From contig DOBD01000089.1 of the NCBI GenBank assembly GCA_003506275.1, forward strand, positions 166 through 5,211: 5,046 nt of DNA, written 5' to 3'. Position numbers and translations under genes: made by a program. The notes beneath the pieces are model-generated. The model saw only the letters and a list, made by a program, of their open reading frames with translations, made no database searches and was not told the DNA's origin. Each line of letters begins with the position of its first letter. Within the stretch, counting starts at the first letter, position 1. Source of the DNA: Bacteroidales bacterium. GTDB taxonomy: Bacteria > Bacteroidota > Bacteroidia > Bacteroidales > UBA1402. Positions 1 through 5,046 of the stretch are shown here, piece after piece.

Positions 1-870
1 ATTTTGGGCGTGCTCGACCAAAACATGCTATTCTGCGCCATCGACGACCCAGGCAACATGTACGTGGTCAACAACAACGGCACCTGGCTCAAAACACTCA
101 AATTCACGTTCATGGACAGGCAAATCATCGCCCTTCCCCAACGCAAGCTAGCCGTGGTAGGATGGACATTGAATGATAAAGAAACCTCCTCCTTGGTTTC
201 CCTGGTTGACTACACCACCAACACCCAGAAAATCATTTGGGAACGCCGAAAAGCCAGGATATTCCCTGTCATGCCCTACTACCTATTCTCCATCGAAGAA
301 CCCATTGTTGCCAGCGTTGGCGATAAGCTGATGGTCGTCGACGTCAAAGCCGGCGAGATGCTGCTCTACGACCTCAACGGCAAACGCCTGGGCCAAACGC
401 CCATTAATTGGAGGGGAGAACTCATCTCGGTGAAAGCCCAGCAGGCCAAACTACGCAAGACCATGGAGGCCATTGAAAAATTCCCCATCGACAAGCCCCG
501 CGACAATTATACAGTCGAAGAACTGACATCCTTCAAGTCACAAAGTTTGGCCAACCTGCAACGCGAACTGGACAACGTAAGAACTCCCATCGTTGAACCC
601 AGCGTCGCTACCGTGATCAAGGACTCCGACGGCAACCTGCTTTTTTTCGAATACCCCAAAACCAAAAACGGCAATAACTTTCACGTTTGGGTATACGCCA
701 ACGGTGGTGAATTCGTCTGTGAAAGCACGTTTGTCTGCGATGACTACGACCTCATCATCAATCCGGACCGCATGGTGTTCAAGGACGGCTACCTGTACAG
801 CCTCCAAAACCTTAAAAACGCCACCGACATCCCCATGAGGCTGGTCCGCTTCAAACTAACACTTCCGTAA
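1..870 (+). CDS. Beta-propeller-like protein, 5' end outside window (C-terminal ~289 residues)
   Basis: The frame is open from base 1 to the TAA at 868-870. The apparent TTG start at 4 is only where the frame enters the window, so the true start and any signal peptide lie upstream. I do not recognise a named family with certainty. Numbering from the codon at 4, strand-turn-strand units typical of beta-propellers recur: VVNNNGTWLKTL (21-32), LLYDLNGKRLG (120-130), VWVYANGGEFV (229-239) and MVFKDGYLYSL (257-267), and it ends in RLVRFKLT. The 'D/N-x-NG-x-x-L' turns resemble those in the propeller gene at 1829. A charged, probably helical stretch (about 139-191, rich in K/E/Q with spaced Leu) interrupts the propeller pattern. 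No catalytic motif is visible. It is followed after 34 bases by the aspartyl-protease gene on the same strand, suggesting co-transcription. That it is coding is quite sure; the fold is inferred; the function is unknown. Confidence 0.82.
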   Translation: MLGVLDQNMLFCAIDDPGNMYVVNNNGTWLKTLKFTFMDRQIIALPQRKLAVVGWTLNDKETSSLVSLVDYTTNTQKIIWERRKARIFPVMPYYLFSIEEPIVASVGDKLMVVDVKAGEMLLYDLNGKRLGQTPINWRGELISVKAQQAKLRKTMEAIEKFPIDKPRDNYTVEELTSFKSQSLANLQRELDNVRTPIVEPSVATVIKDSDGNLLFFEYPKTKNGNNFHVWVYANGGEFVCESTFVCDDYDLIINPDRMVFKDGYLYSLQNLKNATDIPMRLVRFKLTLP

Positions 871-904
871 AAAAGGGTTTCCATATCACCTAAACCTCCC
901 TACC

Positions 905-1807
905 ATGAAAAAAAGCGTTCTGTTTCTCCTTTCATGCTTACTTTGTCTATCGGTTGCCTGTTCCGGTAAAACAGACACCACCAACGACACCCTCACCGAC
1001 ATACCCGAAGACGCCATCCCCTTCGAGTACGATGTCACCATGACGAAATTCATCCTATTGAAGGGTATGTTGAATGACTCCCTACCCATGGACATCATTT
1101 TTGACACCGGTACGCCGGATGGTATCGTCGTTTCCGACTCGCTGAGGGGTTTGATCCCCTCGGTGGTCAATGTGCAGGTTGGTCATCTGACCCGCCCTAT
1201 GACCGTTCATTTCACATCGCGCGATAACCCTATCTTCACGCACTACCTGGGGCCCAACGGAGCCATCCTCAGTTGGCGTTACTTCGAGGATCAACGCTTG
1301 AAAATCTCCTTTCAACACACATACCTGCACGTGATGGATTCCGCCGAAACAGTGACAGGGTATGACAGCGTCTCTCTCTACCGCCATCCTATTTATCCCA
1401 ACTACCTCCTGGCACCGGTTTCCATTTACACGCAAGGCAAGGTCATTCCTGTCCGCCTACTCTTCGACACCGGCACCAACGTTTTTGCTTCCAACCTGTA
1501 TCCCGAACTGGGCCTCACCTACGGATTGAAACTAGACAGCTCCTACTTTGAGAATGGGAAACAACCCTTCAAGGAAGGCTTCCAGCTCAAATCCGATTCC
1601 ATTGGCATAGGCAAGATGAACGTCCCCACAGGCCGATTTGGGGTGGGATTCTATCAACATCGCCGCAACGATCAACACTTTGACGGATTGCTGGGCACCC
1701 TCTATATGGAGCACTATGACATGGTACTGGACTTCGAACGCTTCGTCCTGTATCTGAAGGCCAGAACCGACACGCTGGAAGACAAAATGGAATGGCATTA
1801 TTTCTAA
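905..1807 (+). CDS. Putative lipoprotein, two-lobed retropepsin-like aspartyl protease
   Basis: This 300-residue protein starts at ATG 905 and ends at TAA 1805-1807, followed at once by a second in-frame TAA. The N-terminus looks like a lipoprotein signal: K2-K3, a hydrophobic core (4-18) and SVAC with Cys19 as the likely lipidated residue. The lipobox is loose (Ser at -3), and no strongly acidic surface-export motif follows the Cys. Two FDTGT motifs occur, with Asp67 and Asp188 as candidate catalytic residues. Each is followed by a matching C-terminal hairpin: NGAILSWRYFEDQRLKISF (118-136) and FDGLLGTLYMEHYDMVLDF (259-277). The protein thus looks like two retropepsin-like halves in one chain, possibly forming one active site between them. 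Family knowledge: such proteins are common in Bacteroidota, and few have known substrates. The first half has Ser where the second has the Gly of 'LLG', so it may be partly degenerate. No PDZ domain is present. It lies between two propeller-type genes in a probable operon. Activity is inferred, not shown. Confidence 0.92.
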   Translation: MKKSVLFLLSCLLCLSVACSGKTDTTNDTLTDIPEDAIPFEYDVTMTKFILLKGMLNDSLPMDIIFDTGTPDGIVVSDSLRGLIPSVVNVQVGHLTRPMTVHFTSRDNPIFTHYLGPNGAILSWRYFEDQRLKISFQHTYLHVMDSAETVTGYDSVSLYRHPIYPNYLLAPVSIYTQGKVIPVRLLFDTGTNVFASNLYPELGLTYGLKLDSSYFENGKQPFKEGFQLKSDSIGIGKMNVPTGRFGVGFYQHRRNDQHFDGLLGTLYMEHYDMVLDFERFVLYLKARTDTLEDKMEWHYF

Positions 1808-1828
1808 TAATCAACTAAATACACCAAA

Positions 1829-2965
1829 ATGAAATCAACGCAAATCGTAGGAGACCGTCAGGCCTCCAGAAAATCCACAGCCCTATTGCTTGCCGTGGGA
1901 TTCATGACACTGACCGCCTCAACAGGCACAATGGAAGCCGCCGGCCCCCAACCCACCAGCAAACTCACCGTTTGTAACTTCAGTAACGTGGGCAAGGAAG
2001 TAACCCTGCCACTAAGCAGCCTGGTTAGCAGCTGCACCCTGGTGCGCCTGGAAAACAGCGATGAAGCCCTGTTTAAACCGTGGTACACAACGATCACCAA
2101 CAAATACATCGGTGTGCGCCAACAAGGCTCTCAGCCCTACAAACTATTCGATCGCTCCGGCAAGTTCCTGGGTAACGTTGGTGCCGTGGGCAACGGCCCC
2201 GGTGAATACGCCATCGCCGTCTACGATGACTTGATTGATGATGCCAACGAACGCGTTTACCTGGCTCCCATAACAGGCTCCAGCATCCTGGTTTACGACA
2301 CCAAGGGCAAGTTCCTCAAAAAGATCGAGGCGCCCAATGGTTTGCACAAACCCAGACTACACCTCTCTGCCAACGGTATCCTCTCTGTTATCCACATGCC
2401 CTTTGAGGGCGACAAGGCCATGGTCATGCAATTTGATGCAAACGGCAAGCTCATCAAACAGCTCCCCCCCAGGAAAGACCTGCTTGTCAGAAATTTCGAT
2501 GGTGAGATTTTCAACACCCGCAATACCCAAGCCTTCGAAATGCAACACACAAGTTGTGACACCCTCTTCCATTACGACGTCAAGACCAACGCCCTTCGCC
2601 CCGTATTCACCATGAAGGTGAAAGAAGAAATGACCAATTTCAAGCAGTACATCGAGTTACCCCGTCACTACGCCACCTACATTTTTGGAAAAGGCCGGGT
2701 TCTAACCGACAAGAAAAGCGGAAACTCCACCTATTTTAATGTGGTCAATGATTATTACGGCAACATGTCCACGCCATTCTCCATTATGCACGTCAGAAAC
2801 GGCCACTATGTGTGCAATCTGGAACCAGGCCAACTGATGACAGCCATCGAAAACCGCTTAAAAGAAAACAGCTGCACCGCCAAAGACAAACAAACCCTCA
2901 CCAAGCTGCTTGACACCCTCGATGAAAACAGCAACAACCTGGTGTTTATTGGGAAGTTGAAGTGA
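1829..2965 (+). CDS. Exported 6-bladed beta-propeller protein
   Basis: This 378-residue protein runs from ATG 1829 to TGA 2963-2965. The start is supported by the basic N-region (R10, R14, K15) and hydrophobic segment (about 17-31) that follow it; the next Met (26) would cut through that segment. Cleavage could fall near Ala30 or Ala37-38, and there is no lipobox, so a periplasmic or secreted soluble product is likely. Family hallmarks of the Bacteroidota 6-bladed propeller are clear: an opening 'PLSSLVSSCTLVRLEN' strand (61-76), the loop GNGPGEY (121-127), repeated turns DRSGKFL (108-114), DTKGKFL (157-163) and DANGKLI (203-209), and the C-terminal closing strand NNLVFIGKLK (369-378). The length is about right for the family. 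These propellers have no known enzymatic motif and are usually thought to bind ligands or partner proteins. The gene starts 21 bases after the protease gene and is probably co-transcribed with it. The family is confident; the ligand is unknown. Confidence 0.93.
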   Translation: MKSTQIVGDRQASRKSTALLLAVGFMTLTASTGTMEAAGPQPTSKLTVCNFSNVGKEVTLPLSSLVSSCTLVRLENSDEALFKPWYTTITNKYIGVRQQGSQPYKLFDRSGKFLGNVGAVGNGPGEYAIAVYDDLIDDANERVYLAPITGSSILVYDTKGKFLKKIEAPNGLHKPRLHLSANGILSVIHMPFEGDKAMVMQFDANGKLIKQLPPRKDLLVRNFDGEIFNTRNTQAFEMQHTSCDTLFHYDVKTNALRPVFTMKVKEEMTNFKQYIELPRHYATYIFGKGRVLTDKKSGNSTYFNVVNDYYGNMSTPFSIMHVRNGHYVCNLEPGQLMTAIENRLKENSCTAKDKQTLTKLLDTLDENSNNLVFIGKLK

Positions 2966-2981
2966 GTAATTTTCTTACTCA
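2963..2981. terminator. Inverted repeat spanning both convergent stop codons; possible weak bidirectional terminator
   Basis: TGAGTAA (2963-2969) is perfectly complementary to TTACTCA (2975-2981) around the 5-base loop TTTTC. One G-T and one A-T pair (2961-2962 with 2982-2983) could lengthen the stem to 9 pairs. The TGA stop of the propeller gene and the TAA stop of the FISUMP gene both lie in the stem. The stem is AT-rich and has no clear U-run on either side, so termination is only an inference from its tail-to-tail position. Confidence 0.35.
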
Positions 2982-5046
2982 TTCTTAATGCATCTCACCG
3001 AGAAGGCATCGGATTTGTAGCCTTCACCAATGTAGGCGCTTCCCATCCAGGAGACCAGCCCCATGGTGTAGGCGTTGTAGTCCTGGGTGGCAGGTGTGGA
3101 GGTCCACCACCAACCTCTGCTCCGCAAGGTCCTGAAGATGGCAGCTGAACCGTCACGGGTGCCACCGGGCAGGGCTGCAAACCCCCAATCCATGGCATCG
3201 GTGTTGGGACTTTCCCAATGGGTGGTGCCTGCTTCCTTGAGTTTGCCACCAGCCAGTTCTGAGCCGCCCAGGTAGTCAACCAGGGCTTGCCAATCGGCCT
3301 GAGTGGGGACTCGCCAGCCTTCGGGGGCCAACTTACCCGTATTGACCGCGTACCAGTTGTAAAGCAGGCCGTAGGTGTCTTTGTTGGAAGAGTTGTTGGC
3401 ATACGTGCTGTAGCCAGGCGTTGTACTGTGATAACCGGAAATGACACCAATAGAGGTACCGTCGTTGTACTTGGTGGTTTTGAGGTTTTCCACCATCCAG
3501 GTTTGTGACCCGATTTTGATGGTGTGGTACACATTGCCATCAGCATCCACGACGCTGTCGGTGCTTTGCGTGTTGAAACAGATCAGCGGCCCGTAACTGA
3601 CACCGGTACTGTTTTCCGCGAAGGATCGCAGGTAGTACGTGGTTCCCGGGGTCAGCGTATCCAGCTCTAGCCAATGGGCATCCGTTACCCGAGTGGAATC
3701 GAAAGTCGCCACCTGGGCGTTGATCACATCGGGCAGGGAGTCTGTGCTACTCAAGCAAACGCCCAGGCGTTTAAGGATGCCACCGGCTTCAACCACCTGC
3801 ACCCCGATGGAAGCCGTGGTCTGACGCACCGCCTTCAAGCCGGTGATCAACCTGGCCGGGTAATCCTTGAGGCAGCGCACGGAGAGGCCGCATCCCGGCT
3901 CAAATTGGGTTGTAAAGGCGTAATTATCCACCACAAACGCTTCGTAATAAGGGTTCGTATCCCAAGCGTAGCGAGTGGTCGACCACCAGTTGGCGCATTC
4001 GCCCCAAAAAGCGGTTTCACCCGTGGGCAAACGGCGGCCGGCAGGAGTGGCCGAGAAACCACTCACATCGTTGCCTGCACCGATCCAGTACTTCCAACGG
4101 ATGTTGTCGGCTGTCTTAAATTTCCAGGCTACCACTTCGTCGTCATCCTCCTCGTATCTCAATCGATTCAATAAGGTATCCCATTCCGTGGCAGTCGGCA
4201 CGTGCCAACCCTTGGGTGCCAGCTTTTGTGTCTGAACAGCCAGTTGGTTGTACAAATAGCCATCAACTCCCACTGTGGCCAAGCTGTCATACAGGCAACG
4301 AGCCGCTGTCGTCAAGGCATACCAAGCGGTCGGGCTGTTCACTTCAGGAATCAACGTGCCATCGTTAAAGCGGGTCACCCGTAAGTTCTCCGCCATCCAG
4401 ATCTGGCCCCCAATTTGCACAGTCGGGTAAACCTGGCCATCCACATCGGTGACCGTACCGGCATCAACCGGACTAACCATTTTCACAGCGCCATAGGCCA
4501 AGCCAACGCCGTTTTTGGCATACGCCCTGACGTAGTAGGTTGCTCCCGCTTCGAGGCCAGTCAACACCGTACAGAAAATACCATAGCCTTGTTCCGTCAC
4601 CACAACAACACTGTCGGCCATGGTCGGCACAGGGTTGGTGCGGCTCCAACAGAATCCGCTTTCCACCACACCCTCACCGCCATCGCTGATTACCCGACCT
4701 TCCAGACCGGCCCTTGTCGCCCTACCGGCCTGTATCATGCCGGTGATCACTGTCGGGGCTTGATTCATCACACAGCGTACCGACATGGCATTACCAACGG
4801 TATTGCCACTCAGTCCTACACCCCAGGTCTGCATTTCTGCCGTTGCCAGGAAGGCGTTATAACTGCTTTTGGCCGGTACTGAACCATTCGGTCGGGGTCG
4901 AGGCGCACTGGGCATTTCAGCCATGGTACTGGTCCAGAAAGAAGCATACTCCAGCCGTCCGTTGTATTCGCCCCAACCAAACACACCGGCGCCAAGCGCA
5001 GCAAAACCCGTTGAATCGTACCGCAACAGGGGCAACGTATCCCAAC
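2975..5046 (-). CDS. Multi-domain FISUMP / FN3-like protein, 5' end outside window
   Basis: At least 690 residues are read from the right edge down to TAA at 2975-2977. The frame is open to base 5046, and the codons before the TTG at 5035 (W-D-T) fit the domain, so that TTG is not the start. Numbering from it: C-terminal part of FISUMP 1 (1-90), FN3-like 1 (94-190), FISUMP 2 (195-391), FN3-like 2 (393-490), FISUMP 3 (491-686). FISUMP signatures are DG-VY-T--IG-Q-WM-ENL (199-218, 499-518), LAP-GW-VPT (272-281, 569-578), a WW/WT-ST stretch and a closing SVRC (85-88, 385-388, 679-682). The FN3-like units carry the 'L-G-TYYVRAYA-N--G--YG' ending (about 159-182, 459-482). FISUMP and FN3 modules are known from secreted or surface proteins of Bacteroidota and Fibrobacteres; the biochemical role of FISUMP is not established. 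The protein stops right after FISUMP 3, with no type IX secretion sorting domain, so an N-terminal signal or lipobox outside the window is expected. Confidence 0.94.
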   Translation of the reverse strand, partial: WDTLPLLRYDSTGFAALGAGVFGWGEYNGRLEYASFWTSTMAEMPSAPRPRPNGSVPAKSSYNAFLATAEMQTWGVGLSGNTVGNAMSVRCVMNQAPTVITGMIQAGRATRAGLEGRVISDGGEGVVESGFCWSRTNPVPTMADSVVVVTEQGYGIFCTVLTGLEAGATYYVRAYAKNGVGLAYGAVKMVSPVDAGTVTDVDGQVYPTVQIGGQIWMAENLRVTRFNDGTLIPEVNSPTAWYALTTAARCLYDSLATVGVDGYLYNQLAVQTQKLAPKGWHVPTATEWDTLLNRLRYEEDDDEVVAWKFKTADNIRWKYWIGAGNDVSGFSATPAGRRLPTGETAFWGECANWWSTTRYAWDTNPYYEAFVVDNYAFTTQFEPGCGLSVRCLKDYPARLITGLKAVRQTTASIGVQVVEAGGILKRLGVCLSSTDSLPDVINAQVATFDSTRVTDAHWLELDTLTPGTTYYLRSFAENSTGVSYGPLICFNTQSTDSVVDADGNVYHTIKIGSQTWMVENLKTTKYNDGTSIGVISGYHSTTPGYSTYANNSSNKDTYGLLYNWYAVNTGKLAPEGWRVPTQADWQALVDYLGGSELAGGKLKEAGTTHWESPNTDAMDWGFAALPGGTRDGSAAIFRTLRSRGWWWTSTPATQDYNAYTMGLVSWMGSAYIGEGYKSDAFSVRCIKNE
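2978..3859 (-). repeat. Module B: FN3-like domain + full C-terminal FISUMP domain (~294 residues)
   Basis: The FN3-like part (residues 393-490, about 3859-3566) is more diverged: it keeps LDTLTPGTTYYLRSFAENS and a YG before the last strand, but its first half (QTTASIGVQVVEAGG) is weaker. The FISUMP part (491-686, about 3565-2978) is the more typical copy, with VVDADGNVYHTIKIGSQTWM, LLYNWYAVNTGKLAPEGWRV and a closing FSVRCIKNE at the C-terminus. Confidence 0.8.
3863..4756 (-). repeat. Module A: FN3-like domain + full FISUMP domain (~298 residues)
   Basis: The FN3-like part (residues 94-190, about 4756-4466) has the pattern of a Bacteroidota FN3-like unit: TGMIQAGRATRAGLEGRV, then SDGGEGVVESGFCWS, then LTGLEAGATYYVRAYAKNG. 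The FISUMP part (195-391, about 4453-3863) starts at VTDVDGQVYPTVQIGGQIWM and ends at SVRCLKD. An acidic run, EEDDDE (295-300), sits in a loop and is absent from module B. The module repeats as B at the protein level, but the DNA has diverged, so this is not a recent duplication. Confidence 0.8.
4766..5046 (-). other. FISUMP domain 1, C-terminal part only
   Basis: This domain is cut by the window edge. It matches the second halves of the other two copies: GFAALGAG (residues 10-17) aligns with GFSATPAG and GFAALPGG, FWTST (33-37) aligns with the WWSTT and WWWTST stretches, and AMSVRC (83-88) closes the domain. It contains a Pro/Arg-rich insert, PSAPRPRPNG (42-51), not seen in the other copies. 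Confidence 0.8.

Noticed and set aside
871..904. Possible promoter or small peptide gene between the first two genes
   Set aside because: The gap is only 34 bases. I see no Bacteroidota-type -7 TAnnTTTG or -33 element and no room for a reading frame. The same holds for 1808-1828.
1082..1435. Open frame of 117 codons on the - strand
   Set aside because: It is antisense to the first aspartyl-protease lobe, including the first DTG motif, with no independent coding evidence.
2995..3546. Open frame of 183 codons on the - strand in another frame
   Set aside because: It overlaps the last FISUMP domain out of frame. Its Pro/Thr/Trp-rich translation has no recognisable pattern, and the main frame has no sign of a frameshift.
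3674..4174. Open frame of 166 codons on the + strand
   Set aside because: It lies wholly antisense to the FISUMP gene. Its translation shows no domain pattern, while the opposite strand reads clear FISUMP and FN3-like motifs.
4415..4882. Open frame of 155 codons on the + strand
   Set aside because: It is antisense to conserved FISUMP and FN3-like coding sequence. The His/Arg-rich translation is typical of a shadow frame.
5033..5035. TTG as the start of the FISUMP gene
   Set aside because: The frame stays open to the window edge. The preceding residues (W-D-T) continue the FISUMP pattern, and no signal peptide follows this codon.

Overview
The window carries four protein genes and almost no non-coding DNA. 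It most likely comes from a member of the Bacteroidota (Bacteroidales or a relative). Three things support this: a secreted 6-bladed beta-propeller protein of the type abundant in that phylum, a retropepsin-like aspartyl protease lipoprotein, and a large protein built of FISUMP domains (Fibrobacter succinogenes major paralogous domain) alternating with fibronectin III-like domains. The start codons also lack clear Shine-Dalgarno sequences, which is normal in this phylum. No rRNA, tRNA, CRISPR array, insertion sequence or integrase is visible.

Positions 1-2965 (+ strand) hold three tightly packed co-directional genes, probably one operon. They are a beta-propeller-like protein whose 5' end lies outside the window (1-870), a putative lipoprotein with two DTG aspartyl-protease motifs (905-1807), and an exported 6-bladed beta-propeller protein (1829-2965). 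The gaps are 34 and 21 bases, leaving no room for promoters or extra small genes. Any operon promoter must lie upstream of the window.

Positions 2975-5046 (- strand) hold one long convergent gene, whose 5' end also lies outside the window. Its visible part reads: end of a FISUMP domain, FN3-like domain, full FISUMP domain, FN3-like domain, full C-terminal FISUMP domain. This is a repeating module of about 295 residues. The two transcription units meet tail to tail with only 9 bases between stop codons, and both stops sit inside a small perfect inverted repeat.

How the genes work together is inference. The three + strand products look like cell-envelope or periplasmic proteins, with two propeller-type scaffolds flanking a protease-like lipoprotein. 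The FISUMP protein looks like a modular surface or secreted protein. No substrate or pathway can be read from the sequence, and nothing shows that the FISUMP gene is functionally tied to the operon.
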